Shown here in pieces: positions 10,433-21,973 of a DNA stretch of 64,000 nt (within the stretch, counting starts at the first letter, position 1; each line of letters begins with the position of its first letter). The translations under genes and the position numbers were made by a program. The notes beneath the pieces are model-generated. The model was not told the origin of the DNA, ran no database searches, and saw only the letters and a list, made by a program, of their open reading frames with translations. The stretch comes from Corylus avellana. Lineage: Eukaryota; Streptophyta; Magnoliopsida; Fagales; Betulaceae. The stretch lies in contig NC_081551.1 of assembly GCF_901000735.1 (NCBI RefSeq), forward strand, positions 7,243,420-7,307,419. The letters run 5' to 3'.

Positions 10433-12817
10433 TTACGTGGATGTAGGCGCTGGACACGGAGGAATAGATACCTCGGTTATCCCTTCCAACATCAAGAGGA
10501 CACTTTTCATGGAAGGACGAAGAGCTGGTTCGTCTTGAATACACCAGAGTCCAACCTTAACCATATTCTCCAAGGTGATCTTATCTACTTCTTCCCCGCG
10601 CACAATCTTATCCAACTCTCTACCAACAAAGCATTTATAGATCCAAATAGAAAGAATAATCTCATCGTCATTTGATACGTTAAGTTCTATGTTCCTTCTG
10701 CAACATAAAATTTCTAAGAGCACCATTCCATAACTGTAAACATCTGCCCTCACTGATATTGGGGTGTTCTTATACCATTCAGGTGCTAAATACCCTCTTG
10801 TCCCTCTAATCCCGGTGAAGGTCCTAGTTTGATCTGGCATTAAAAATTTTGCCAGCCCAAAGTCAGAGATTTTGGCGGTCCAAAAATCATCCATCAGAAT
10901 GTTTTGAGGCTTTATATCACAATGGATAATTGGAGCCTCACACTCTTCGTGTAGATAGAGGATCCCTCTTGCAACATCCCGTGCGATTCTCACTCTCTCA
11001 TCCCAATCTGGACGTCTCTCGGCTCTAAAAAGAAGATCGGCAAGGGAGCCATTCCTCATATACTCATAAACCAGAAGCCTTTTAGAGCCTTCGGCACAAT
11101 AACCCAACAAACGAACTAAGTTCCTATGGTGGGTTCCACCAATTGCTCGCATCTCTGCCAGGAACTCTCTTTCACCTTCTCCAATTAGTTTCTCTAGTCT
11201 CTTTACTGCAACAAGTCTTCTACCTTTGAATAGTGATCCTTTGTAAACTGCTCCGAAAGAGCCCTTACCTATCTCTTCTTTGAAGCCATTCGTTGCTCTT
11301 TTGAGCTCATTATACGAAAACAATCTCAATGTGACCTCCTCATTCGCTCCAAGATTTCCATTTTCTAACAGCCTTCGGTACTTTAGAACTCGACTCTTGA
11401 AAACGAAAAGGCCGGAGATTGCAAGGGCAACACATGACAATACTGTAAAACCAAAAGTCACAAGAAGAATTTGAACTATTGTTGTTTTGTGTACGATCAC
11501 CTCGAGTGGCCTCTTTTGATTATTGGTTTCATTCCTGCTCTTAAGGCTTCTTATGCCATCCTTTAAGATTGCCGTGGTCTCCTCTCCTAGACTTCTTCTT
11601 ACATATCGCAGTGGAAGACTTTGTTTGCTGCAAGACCCATCCCAGCTGAACAGTGCCGCCCCACAATAGCAGTCTTCCAAGCAAGACTTGCTGCATTCTT
11701 CCTTTGTCGACATTGGTGCCTCAACCTAAGGACGATCTCCCCACTTCATATCCTTCATGGTTTTTATCCGATATAAGGCTTCATTTTCTTTTCCACCTGA
11801 ACATACTCCTTCTAAAAAGTTTCTCACACACCCAAGAGACCTGTCATTCGGATCTACAAAATCAGTCCCAGGAAGGCAAAGACAGTATGCTTGGTTGTCA
11901 TTGAATGTGCAATAGCTGTTGAAACCACAGAAAGTTTTCACTTCACATGGATCTGTAAGCGCTTCCCATAAAGTCGATACATCGAAGTCGCCACTTTCAT
12001 CATAGTTGTGAGAATAGAGGCGGAAAATTCCATCAGAATCAAGAGTTGAACGATAAATAGTATCATTGTGGGAGGCTGAAGATGCGCTATTTCCATTCAC
12101 GGTTCTAGCTATCTCTGAACTATTGCCGTCGATGATATTCAGATTGCCCGTATTATTAAGATAAAGCTGAAACTTGAAACCATAACCGAGAGTCCCTGAG
12201 CTCCAGTAAGTATCATATGAGGTTTCTGCAGTGTTTGCTGGGTATAAAACAAGGTTTCCATCATTTTGCATCCAGAGATGAAACCTTGATCTAGTTGAGT
12301 ACTGGTCACTATTGACTAAGCTGGAGAAGAGTTGACCGCCAGGGAACAGAGTCTGGCCTCCTAAAATGGTGTCGGTAGGATGATCAAAACTCTGCCAAAC
12401 TATCTTAGAATCCTTGGCATAGAGCACAAAATTGCCATTGTCGAGCATGGAGGCATAAGAAACTGAACCTGTTGCATTTGTAATGAGCTCACTTCCCAAC
12501 GAAAGCAGCATACCATCCTTGGTAAAATTCAGCGTTGCATTGGAGGTGATCGGTGGACCATCACGAATTGCCGTCCACACCACTGTTTTGTTGTGTTTAC
12601 CGACCAACCAAATTCCTACCGCATAACCAGCAGTGCCTTGCAGCTGGTAGAATCCAAATGCAAATCGGTTATGAAGAGAAGGCCATGAAGAGGGTTGAGT
12701 TGAGGGAGAGAGTGAAGTGCCCGGGCTTATACGGCCAGATTGATTTGGTTGAGGTCTTCCAGTACCTGAAACCGGTATAAACAGAAGGAAGAAGAAAACA
12801 ATGGATATAGGAGCCAT
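10433..12817 (-). pseudogene. G-type lectin receptor-like kinase B, one nonsense codon
   Basis: A single-exon gene of 795 codons begins at ATG 12817 (MAPISIVFFFLLF signal peptide). It has a bulb-lectin domain, EGF-like cysteines (CEVKTFCGFNSYC), a PAN-like segment (CSKSCLEDCYCGAALF), a membrane helix near codons 455-478 and a complete kinase with [18 protein letters not shown] (Asp634) and DFG. A TAG at 11726-11728 (codon 364) breaks it; D has a tyrosine codon (TAT) there. The frame is otherwise open, so the break is one T-to-G change, a sequencing error or a heterozygous allele. The upstream piece would make a soluble lectin protein, and the downstream piece contains ATG 11713. This whole contig lies between two gaps, so its position is not proven by sequence. 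Confidence 0.88.
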
Positions 12818-13325
12818 TGGGGGGTGGCGGGGATAAAAGAAAATGATAGTTATTATTGTTTTCTGTATTCAATTAAGAGGAAGAGAGATAAACAGAGGTT
12901 TGTTTTTTTTAAGAGCTCATGGATGTTCAAGTTTTAAACAAAGGTAGAATTGTCTTCTTCGCTTTGGACGGATTAACACATTTGATTACACGTTGACTGA
13001 GGGATCAAGTCTTCCTATAAAGTGAAACCACTAAACGCATTTCATTTTATTGTCATCATCATAATTCACAAGTATCATGTATCATCACACAATTAGCCTA
13101 TCGGCATGAATACATGACTGGGTGGACGTGGTTATGTGTTCATCACACGATTTATATATATGAAAAGGCACTATCGGCATGTCGATCGAGGGAGTGGGCC
13201 GTGTCATGAGTTGGACTAGAAGTGCCCTTAGCCGGCCTCTATTGCCGTTACTTTTTTTTGGAATTGTTTTTTTAAAAAAAAAAAAATTTTTTCCTAATTC
13301 TTCTTGTTTTCATTAATCTTTCTAT
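12818..13325. other. 5' flank of lectin kinase B
   Basis: The promoter-side flank matches 27322-27780 upstream of D. It contains a palindromic CATCGATCGAG-like stretch near 13180 and ends in T- and A-rich tracts that also match 33300-33400. No gene is seen. Confidence 0.6.
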
Positions 13326-13425
13326 NNNNNNNNNNNNNNNNNNNNNNNNNNNNNNNNNNNNNNNNNNNNNNNNNNNNNNNNNNNNNNNNNNNNNNNNNNN
13401 NNNNNNNNNNNNNNNNNNNNNNNNN
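13326..13425. other. assembly gap (100 N)
   Basis: Exactly 100 N. The sequence to the left matches 33300-33400, but what follows there (TATATAAGTTTTCTAC) is not what follows here, so the join is uncertain. Confidence 0.98.
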
Positions 13426-13923
13426 ATGGTCAACTAATCAGCGTCCACTTCAAAGTGGACGCTGATAGTCAATTTTTTAGTTTTTTTTTTAATTTTTTAG
13501 GACCATTAGCATCCACTTTTGTGGACGCTAATGGTTTAACTATCAGCGTCCACTTTGATTTGGACGCTAATAGTTATTATATTTTTTTTTAAAAAGGGCC
13601 ATTAGGGTCCATAAAGTCGACCCTAATGGTTAACTAAAAGTGGACGCTATTGCTTGACTATTAGGGTCGACTTTCGCTTCCGTTTACATCATCTTTAGGG
13701 TCCAAACATTGCGACTTTTAGGGGCGAGAAAGTGGACGCTAAAAGTGATCATTAGGGTCGACTTTTAAGTGGACCCTGATAATCAGACATTTGATCATTA
13801 GGGTCGGACTATTAGGGTCGACACTTTTAGGGTCGAAAAGTGGACGCTGTTGCCAACAGCGTCCACTTTAGGGTCTTTAGGGGCGACTTAAAGTCGCCCC
13901 TAAAGACCTAATTTCTTGTAGTG
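13426..13923. mobile_element. CACTA element end with subterminal repeats
   Basis: The right edge reads TTTCTTGTAGTG, a CACTA terminal inverted repeat (CACTACAAGAAA on the other strand). Inside are many inverted and direct copies of GTCGACCCTAA, AGCGTCCAC and GGGCGACTT motifs, the subterminal repeats that transposase binds. It is nearly identical, in inverted orientation, to the CACTA end at 45860-46570. The left part is cut by the gap. Confidence 0.9.
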
Positions 13924-14050
13924 CTAGAGTGTATAATACATATAGTCAAGCATACATACAAGTTTTTGTTGACACATGCATACACATAAATAGGATGATT
14001 AGTTGATTACTATAAACTTTGTAAAAAAAAAAAAAAAAAGGATAATCATT
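13924..14050. other. 3' flank of lectin kinase C
   Basis: CTAGAGTGTATAATACATATAG and following sequence duplicate the 3' flank of gene A (6894-7027), including the poly-A tract beside the stop codon. Confidence 0.7.
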
Positions 14051-15748
14051 TTATGAAACAACAAGGGAACCAACTGGAGATGGAGGGACTGGAACATCCA
14101 TTGTCCCTTCCAACATCAAGATTACATTTTTCATTAAAGGACGCAAAACTGGATCTTCTTGGATGCACCATAACCCTACTTTTACCATTCTTTCCAAAGT
14201 CATGAAGTCCATGTTTTCATCTTCAACAAGCTTCTCCAATTCTCCAGCCATAAAGCAGTCATAAACCCAACTAGAAAGAATTATCTCATCTGCCGTTGGA
14301 ACATTTACTGTTATACTGCTTCTGCAACATACAATCTCCAAAAGCACAATACCAAAACTGTATATGTCTGCTTTTACTGATATCAAGGCGTTCATTTTCC
14401 ACTCAGGTGCCAAGTAGATGTACCCAGCTGTCCGCTCAGCCTCCACAGCTGTTTTTGATTGATTTGGCAGTAATAGCTTTGCCAACCCAAAATCAGAGAT
14501 CTTTGCAGTCCATGTATCATCCATAAGTATGTTTTGGGGCTTTATGTTGGAGTGGATGACATGGACTTCACACTCATCGTGTAGATAGAGAATCCCTCTG
14601 GCCACATCCCGTGCAATTCTTACTCTTTCTTTCCAAATGGGGCGCATCTTAGCCTTGAAGAGTAGATCTGCAAGTGAGCCATTGCTCATGTATTCATAAA
14701 CAAGAAGCTTTCTAGAGCCCTCCATACAAAATCCAAGCAATCGAACCAAGTTTCTGTGATGAGTTCTTGCAATTGCTGTAATTTCAGCTCGAAATGCCCT
14801 TTGCCCTTCTTCCACGAATTTCTCTAGTCTTTTAACAGCAATAGTTTTGTTACCTCCAGGTATAGTTCCTTTGTAAACAACTCCAAAAGTGCCCTTACCT
14901 AACTCTTCCTTGAAGCCATCTGTTGCTTGCTCAAGCTCATTATGAGAAAATGATCGCAAAGTAAACTCTTCAATCAATCCCAAATTTGTATTTTCTGACA
15001 GACTTCTATACCTGTAAACTTGATGTCTGTATCTGAACAGAGTATAGATGGCAAACATGAAACAAAGGCATGCAATAGAACCCAAGGTTATGGCAAGAAT
15101 CAAAATCAGACCTCTTTTCCTTTTGATCTTTGGACCAAAGATTTCTGCAGGTAAGGGGATTGGAGGGGCTGTGATATTTTCCTTAATCACCTTGAAGAAA
15201 GCCATAGCTGATATGTTTTTACTTGCTCTACTATATCTAAGTGGAAGTTTATATTTGTAGCAACCACCACTCTTATATAATACGGCTCCGCAATTACAAT
15301 CTTCCAAGCAAGATATGCCGCAATCTTCCTTCTTCATTTGTTCCGATGAGTAAGGATAATCACCCCACAATATGTTTTCCAAAGAAACGATGCGGTACAG
15401 CATCGCTGGATGTTCACTACGTCTGCAACCATTGTCATTGAAGTTCCTGTAGCAGCCGAGGAACTTATTGCTGGGGTTGACGAAATCAAATCCAGGAAAA
15501 CAGTTGCATTGTGCTTTGTTGCCCACTCCTGAGCAGTAACTACTCCATCCACAGAAGCCGCCGACTTCACAGTGGTTAGCCAACAACGACCATTCCACCA
15601 ACATACTTGAGCTATTATCGCTCTCAAAGTGGTGTGAATACAATCTAAAGATCCCATCCGCATCAAGTGTTGCACGGTGGATAATAGTTCCATTTTTCTT
15701 GTCAGGATAGTGGCTACTTGCCAAAATGTGTACGCCCAAATGACCTCC
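14051..15748 (-). pseudogene. G-type lectin receptor-like kinase C, 3' part (kinase half)
   Basis: This is the downstream part of a gene split by the copia element at 15749-21281. It holds the end of the ectodomain, EGF-like and PAN-like cysteines, the membrane helix and the whole kinase. It differs from A by only about a dozen residues over this stretch. The HSN catalytic loop is present (Asn codon 14546-14548), so the substitution predates the A/C duplication. Removing the insertion and one 5-bp target copy leaves 2385 bases, exactly 795 codons in frame, so the gene was open when the element landed. The split gene cannot now make a full receptor unless a whole retrotransposon is removed from its transcript. 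Confidence 0.9.
15744..15748. repeat. target-site duplication of the copia element (left)
   Basis: CCTCC at 15744-15748 is repeated at 21282-21286, marking a 5-bp duplication. Confidence 0.95.
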
Positions 15749-15864
15749 TGTTGAAAAATGGAGTCAAATGAGTAAACTATGGTAGTATCTTCTAGAAGAT
15801 GTTAAAGGAATAGTAAAAGTTGTTGCACCAACCAAGCCGTCGAATGAATAGTACATGGTTGTTG

Positions 15865-15926
15865 CACCAACCATTCTCACCAACCATTCCCACCAACCAT
15901 TCTCACCAACCATTCTCACCAACCCT
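15865..15926 (+). promoter_or_regulatory. 13-bp AC-element array in the LTR promoter
   Basis: Four units of about TTCTCACCAACCA stand immediately upstream of the TATA box, with a fifth half-unit and another CACCAACC near 15826. CACCAACC fits the AC-element consensus bound by R2R3-MYB proteins. The 3' LTR has five units. Confidence 0.7.
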
Positions 15927-15934
15927 TCTATACC

Positions 15935-15941
15935 TATATAA
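15935..15941 (+). promoter_or_regulatory. TATA box of the copia LTR
   Basis: TATATAA directly follows the AC-element array and precedes the purine-rich leader. The same box is at 20773-20779 in the 3' LTR. Confidence 0.7.
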
Positions 15942-16446
15942 GGAGCATCAAGCTTCATTGTTTCATAGTGCTAAGACAAGAAAAGTATAGAGAGAGAAAA
16001 AGAAAGAAAGGTTGAGAGAAAAAGGTATAGAGAGATAAGTCTAGTGTTAGGCATATAAGAATTGCAGATCACAACATAGAAGAGTTGTGTGCAATCTCTC
16101 TCTGAAATATCTCTTGTAAAGTCTCCCCGTTATTTTCTCCCAAAGTAGTGAAATCTCTGCAACTCGGTGGATGTAGGCAGTATTGGCCGAACCACGTATA
16201 AATTTCTTGTCTTGTGTATGTTTGTGCGTGTTTATAGTACTAATCAAAAGTACACGTGTATGTTCTGTCAAGGAAAGATTGGATTTTAAGTGAGACCGGT
16301 GTGACTCCTCCAATCTTACCTGGGAACATACCGAGCTGTATCTTTGGTAAAATATTATTTACCGTACTTGTGTATTGTTGTTTTTCTTGACCGATTGGAT
16401 CCCAAGATCCTGAAGAGGAATTAGTGGCGTCTAATTTCCCAACAAT

Positions 16447-16458
16447 TGGTATCAGAGC
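16447..16458 (+). other. primer-binding site of the copia element
   Basis: TGGTATCAGAGC, complementary to the initiator methionine tRNA 3' end, two bases after the LTR. Confidence 0.93.
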
Positions 16459-16515
16459 TCGGTTTGTGTTCCGTTCGAGTGGGAGCAATAGCGTCAAGTT
16501 TATACAACAAGAAGG

Positions 16516-19500
16516 ATGTCTCAAGAAACCCCCGAAACCACTCATGAAGTTCCTTCTTCAAGTGACAGTTCAAAGAAGTGGAGTCCAAATTATGGATCAG
16601 GCGGATCTATGAAAGTTGAAATAAAGCCATTTGATGAGAAGATCAATTTTGGCTTATGGCAAAGGCGGATGCGTGGCATTCTTATTCAACAAAGGCTGCT
16701 AGTTGCCTTAGAAGAAAGACCGGAGGGCATGACTGACCCCGAGTGGTCAGATATCGATCAACGGGCAATCTCTACCATTGAGATGTATATCACAGATGAT
16801 GTGTTAAATCATGTGATATCAGCAATCTCTGCCAAAGATATGTGGGACAAGCTAGAAGCCATATATCTGGGAAAATCCTTGTCAAATAAGCTCTTCCTCA
16901 AGAAGAAACTCTTCAAACTGGAGATGAAGGAAGGCGAGAACGTGATGAAGCATATCAACATCTTCAACGCTTTGATCAACGACTTGAATCGGATAGATGT
17001 TCAATTCAGTGAAGAAGATCGAGCCTTGTTATTGCTTGCATCATTTCCAGATTCTTATGAGCATTTTGTCACCACGCTCATGTTTGGAAAGACAACTCTC
17101 AAGTTCAATGAGATTGTGCAAGACATCATCTCTCATGTGACCATGAAGAAGGCAGATGATAAGTCCACTTCCGGATCTGCTTTGAATGTGGAAAGTAGAA
17201 GCAGAAGTTCAAACAGAGGTAGCGGGCATGGAAGGTCGAGATCAAGGGCCGGCAGGTCAAAATCAAGGTATCCAAGAAATTCCAACAGCCAGAGCAGCTC
17301 AAAAACTATTGAGTGTTGGAATTGTGGCAAGACGGGTCACTACAAAAATCAATGTAAAGCTCCGAAAAAGGAGGCAACAAGCGACTCTGCAAACGTGGTG
17401 GCAAATGAAGCGCAAGAGGCCCTGATCCTCTCGGTTGACAGTCCCTTTGATTCTTGGGTGTTAGACTCAGGAGCTTCCTTTCATACAACAGCGATACGCG
17501 AAATCTTGGGAAACTATGTTAGTGGAGATTTCGGGAAAGTGTATCTAGCTGATGGTACGGCGCTGGATGTTGTGGGCATGGGAAATGTTCGGATCAGAAT
17601 ACATGCAGATTCAGTATGGAAGTTGGAGAAAGTCAGGCATGTTCCAGAACTGAAGAAGAATCTGATCTCTGTAGGACAGCTTGATGATGAAGGGCATGGC
17701 ATTCACTTCCACGGAGGTAAGTGGAAGGTCACATTTGGGGCTATGATGATAGCTCAAGGTGAAAAGACTGGTACCCTCTATATGACCACAGATATGAGGG
17801 ATACTATTGCTGTTGCGAATGCAAGTGCTGAAGCAGATCTGTGGCACCAAAGACTATGGCACATGAGTGAAAAAGGGCTCAAAGTTTTGCACTCATTGGG
17901 GAAGCTACCAATGTTAAAGTCGATTAATATCGACTTTTGTGAAAATTGCATTTTCGGCAAACAGAAACGGGTGAGTTTCAAAACGGGTGGCAGAACCCTT
18001 AGAAATGAGAAGCTGGAGCTAGTTCACACAGATGTCTGGGGGCCAGCTGCAGTCTCGTCCATTGGCGGAAAGTCATACTTTGTGACTTTCATTGATGACC
18101 ATTCCAGGAAGGTATGGGTTTATTTCTTGAGACAAAAATCTGAGGTGTATGAAGTATTCAAGAAATGAAAGGCCATGGTGGAGAACGAGATAGGCTTGAA
18201 GATCAAGAAGCTAAGATCTGACAACGGTGGAGAGTACGAGGACACCGGGTTCAAAACATTCTGTTTTGAGAACGGGATCCGTTTGGAACGGACTGTTCCA
18301 AGAACCCCACAGCAAAATGGGGTGGCAGAACGGATGAACCGAACATTGACAGAAAGAGCAAGAAGTATGCGCATTCAGTCAGGCCTACCCAAGCAGTTTT
18401 GGGCTGAAGCAATCAACACAGCAACCTACCTCATTAATCGAGGACCATCAGTGCCGTTGGAGCAACGCATACCGGAGGAGGTATGGAGCGGAAAGAAGGT
18501 AAATCTTTCATGGTTAAAAGCTTTTGGTTGCATTGTTTATGCGCACATTAGTGACCATGTGAGGGGAAAGCTAGACCCTAAGTCACTAAAGTGTATCTTC
18601 ATTGGATATGGAGGAGATGAGTTTGGTTATCGACTTTGGGATGATCAACATAAGAAAATCATTCGAAGTAGAGATGTGGTTTTCAATAAGAAGGTGATGT
18701 ACAAGGAGAGAGGTACTGTACAACCTACTAGTCCAGTACAAGATGATCATATGTATGTTGAGTTGGATGATCTTCCAGAAAGTAATCCGGTGCAGCAAGT
18801 TGGTGAGGATCCTCAACTTGAAGAGCCTGAAGAACCTGCAGAACAACAAGCACCACAAGATCCAACTCCTACGCCTGCACCTAGAAGGTCAGCTCGTCCA
18901 CATGTACCAAACAGGAAGTACATGAACTTTCTGTTATTAACAGATGATGGAGAACCTGAATGCTATGCTGAAGCATGTCAGGTAGAGGACTCGAGCAAGT
19001 GGGAGCTTGCAATGAAGGATGAGATGAAGTCTCTCATCTCTAACAAGACATGGGAGCTAGCTAAGTTACCCGTGGGAAAGAAGACTCTACACAACAAATG
19101 GGTATATAGAGTCAAAGAGGAACATGATGGTTCCAAGAGACACAAGGCAAGATTGGTGGTCAAAGGCTTTTAGCAGAAAGAAGGAATTGACTACACTGAC
19201 ATTTTCTCACCGGTTGTGAAACTGAATACCATTCGTTCAGTTCTCAGCATTGTTGCAGCAGAGGGGTTGCACCTAGAGCAGTTAGATGTGAAGACTGCTT
19301 TCCTCCATGGAGACCTAAAGGAGGAGATTTACATGCAACAACCGGAGGGTTTTCCAGTCAAAGGGAAAGAGAAACTTGTGTGCAAATTGTCTAAAAGCTT
19401 GTACGGCCTGAAGCAAGCCCCAAGACAATGGTACAAAAATTTTGATGGGTTTATGTAGAGGCATGGCTACAACAAATGCAACGCTGACCATTGTTGTTAC

Positions 19501-20451
19501 TTCAAGAGGTTTGAATCCAGTTACATTATTTTGTTACTATATGTCGATGACATGTTAGTAACAAGTTCGGATATGGATGAAATCCAGAAGTTGAAGAAGC
19601 AACTATCGAGTGAGTTCGACATGAAGGATTTGGGCGCAGCGAAGCAAATTCTTGGGATGAGAATAAATAGGGACAAGCAAATGGGTACTTTGCAGTTGTC
19701 TCAAGAGGAGTACATTTGCCGTATTCTGAAAAGGTTCAGCATGAGTAATGCTAAGCCAGTTAGCACACCCTTGGCTAGTCACTTTCGGCTATCCAAGGAT
19801 CAGTCCCCCAAGACAGAAGAAGAGAAGGAATTCATGGCTAAGGTTCCATATGCCTCAGCCATTGGAAGTTTGATGTATGCCATGGTTTGCACGAGACCAG
19901 ATATAGCTCATGCAGTGGGAGCTGTGAGCAGATTCATGTCAAAACCTGGGAAGCAACACTGGGTGGCAGTGAAGTGGATACTAAGGTATCTACGAGGTAC
20001 AACTAATAGAAGCCTATGTTTCAGAAATGGCGAGCTAAAACTACAAGGGTTTGTAGATGCAGACTTTGCTGGAGAGGTAGATCATAGGAGGAGCACTACC
20101 GGATATGTTTTCACAGTAGGTACTACTGCAGTGAGTTGGATTTCGCAGATACAGAAGGTTGTTGCTTTATCCACTACAGAGGCAGAGTACGTGGCTGTAA
20201 CTGAGGCAAGCAAAGAGATGATTTGGTTACAGGGATTGTTGGCAGAAATGGGTTTCAGAAGATAAGAATGTTTTGTTGATAGCCAGAGTGCGATACACTT
20301 AGCAAAGAATTCAGCATTTCATTCAAGAACCAAGCACATTGGACTTCGGTATCATTTCGTCAGATCACTTCTAGAAGATGAGGTGTTGATACTTGAGAAG
20401 ATCCAAGGCAGCAAGAATCCAGCTGACATGTTAACCAAACAGTTACTATAG
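16516..20451 (+). pseudogene. copia gag-pol polyprotein with four in-frame stops
   Basis: One frame of 1312 codons runs from ATG 16516 (MSQETPETTHEV) to TAG 20449-20451. Gag comes first (FGLWQRRMRGIL), then the zinc knuckle CWNCGKTGHYKNQC near codon 272 and the protease WVLDSGASFHTT near codon 315. The pre-integrase segment (LWHQRLWHMS) and integrase (HTDVWGP, then LRSDNGGEY and the ERMNRTL region) follow. Reverse transcriptase comes next ([21 protein letters not shown] near 19545) and RNase H last (VDADFAGEVDHRRSTTGY). Stops: TGA 18166 (Trp expected), TAG 19171 (Gln expected), TAG 19456 and TAA 20263. No frameshift is present. The element would need a helper to move. Confidence 0.95.
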
Positions 20452-20560
20452 AGAAACTGAAGTTGTGCTCAACTTCAGTTGGTCTTCAAGCTTGAGGACA
20501 AGTGGACGAGTTGCAGAAGAGGGAATTGCGGAGATTGTTGAGATTCAAACTCATTAGACT

Positions 20561-20573
20561 CCAAGTGGGAGAT
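20561..20573 (+). other. polypurine tract of the copia element
   Basis: CCAAGTGGGAGAT lies directly before the 3' LTR, in the position and form of the plus-strand primer of plant copia elements. Confidence 0.85.
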
Positions 20574-21281
20574 TGTTGAAAAATGGAGTCAAATGAGTAA
20601 ACTATGGTAGTATCTTCTAGAAGACGTCAAAGGAATAGTAAAAGTTGTTGCACCAACCAAGTCGTCGAATGAATAGTACATGGTTGTTGCACCAACCATT
20701 CCCACCAACCATTCTCACCAACCATTCCCACCAACCATTCTCACCAACCATTCTCACCAACCCTTCTATACATATATAAGGAGCATCAAGCTTCATTGTT
20801 TCATAGTGCTAAGACAAGAAAAGTATAGAGAGAGAAAAAGAAAGAAAGGTTGAGAGAAAAAGGTATAGAGAGATAAGTCTAGTGTTAGGCATATAAGAAT
20901 TGCAGATCACAACATAGAAGAGTTGTGTGCAATCTCTCTCTGAAATATCTCTTGTAAAGTCTCCCCGTTATTTTCTACCAAAGTAGTGAAATCTCTGCAA
21001 CTGGTGGATGTAGGCAGTATTGGCCGAACCACGTATAAATTTCTTGTCTTGTGTATGTTTGTGCGTGTTTATAGTACTAATCAAAAGTACACGTGTATGT
21101 TCTGTCGAGGAAAGATTGGATTTTAAGTGAGACCGGTGTGACTCCTCCAATCTTACCTGGGAACATACCGAGCTGTATCTTTGGTAAAATATTATTTACC
21201 GTACTTGTGTATTGTTGTTTTTCTTGACCGATTGGATCCCAAGATCCTGAAGAGGAATTAGTGGCGTCTAATTTCCCAACA
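20574..21281 (+). repeat. 3' LTR of the copia element (708 bp)
   Basis: It matches the 5' LTR except for six substitutions, one missing base near 21003 and one extra 13-bp AC-element unit in 20690-20765. Confidence 0.95.
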
Positions 21282-21973
21282 CCTCCGTGTAGGAATAGAA
21301 CGCCTGAACGATTAAGAGTCAGCATTACATCAGTACCGCTGTTGTTTGTTCCAGAAGACCAGAAAATGTCATATGGTAGACGCGAGATGTTTACAGGGTA
21401 GGCAGCAAGGTTTCCATCATCCTGCATAAGAAGAGAAAATTGCCCACTCGATTGGTCTGACTTAGACACACTCGAAACTAATTCATCGCCAGTATACAGA
21501 TTCTGACCTCCTAATATGGTGTCAGTTGGCTCCTGAAAGGTGTGCCAGAGAGCAACAGAACGATTGTTGTAGAGCATAAAATTACCCGAATCAAGCATCG
21601 CAGCTGAAGCCGTCGCGCGTAGAGGCGCATTATCAATGTATATTGTACTCTCCTTGTCTGCTCCTATTCGAAGCTCTAGACCATCTCTAGTTAGTTCCAG
21701 TGTAGCATTTGAGAAGATGGGTGGATCATCTCGATTGGCAGTCCAGGTGACTGTCTTCTCAGTTTGATTAATCAGCCAAATGCCGATGGCAAAGCCATCA
21801 CCTCGTGGGTAGAAACCAAATGCAAAATGGCCAGAAGGTGATAGCCATGAAGTACGGTTTGCTTTCGGTGAAAGCGAAGAGCCTAAGGATATCTTGTTGG
21901 TGTGGTTGCGTTGAGCGTTTGCATAATCAGAAAGTAGGAAAACAATCAGGAGTAGAACAGGTATGGAAGCCAT
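21282..21973 (-). pseudogene. G-type lectin receptor-like kinase C, 5' part (lectin half)
   Basis: This is the start of gene C: ATG at 21973, signal peptide (MASIPVLLLIVFLL), bulb-lectin domain and the following stretch up to FLHGG, where the copia LTR begins. The open frame runs on through about 205 bases of LTR (VGKLDATNSS...), so a truncated secreted lectin with a foreign tail is possible. Compared with A, roughly 26 of the 100 residues between codons 50 and 150 differ, whereas the rest of the gene is about 98 per cent identical. Confidence 0.9.

Larger units (their letters stand above)
15749..16444 (+). repeat. 5' LTR of the copia element (696 bp)
   Basis: It starts TGTTGAAAAATGG and ends TTTCCCAACA. 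It carries an array of 13-bp AC-rich units, then a TATA box and a purine-rich leader. Confidence 0.95.
15749..21281 (+). mobile_element. full-length Ty1/copia retrotransposon (5533 bp) inside lectin kinase C
   Basis: Structure: 5' LTR (15749-16444), primer-binding site, one gag-pol frame (16516-20451), polypurine tract and 3' LTR (20574-21281), with a perfect 5-bp target duplication. By hand count the LTRs differ by six substitutions, a one-base indel and one 13-bp repeat unit over about 695 bp, or about 0.9 per cent. The insertion is therefore young compared with most elements here. It lies in the coding sequence of a defence-type receptor in opposite orientation. The domain order places it in copia, probably the Tork/Tnt1-like group. 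Confidence 0.96.

Noticed and set aside
13426..13923. Independent foldback element
   Set aside because: The TTTCTTGTAGTG terminus and near identity to 45860-46200 show it is a CACTA end.
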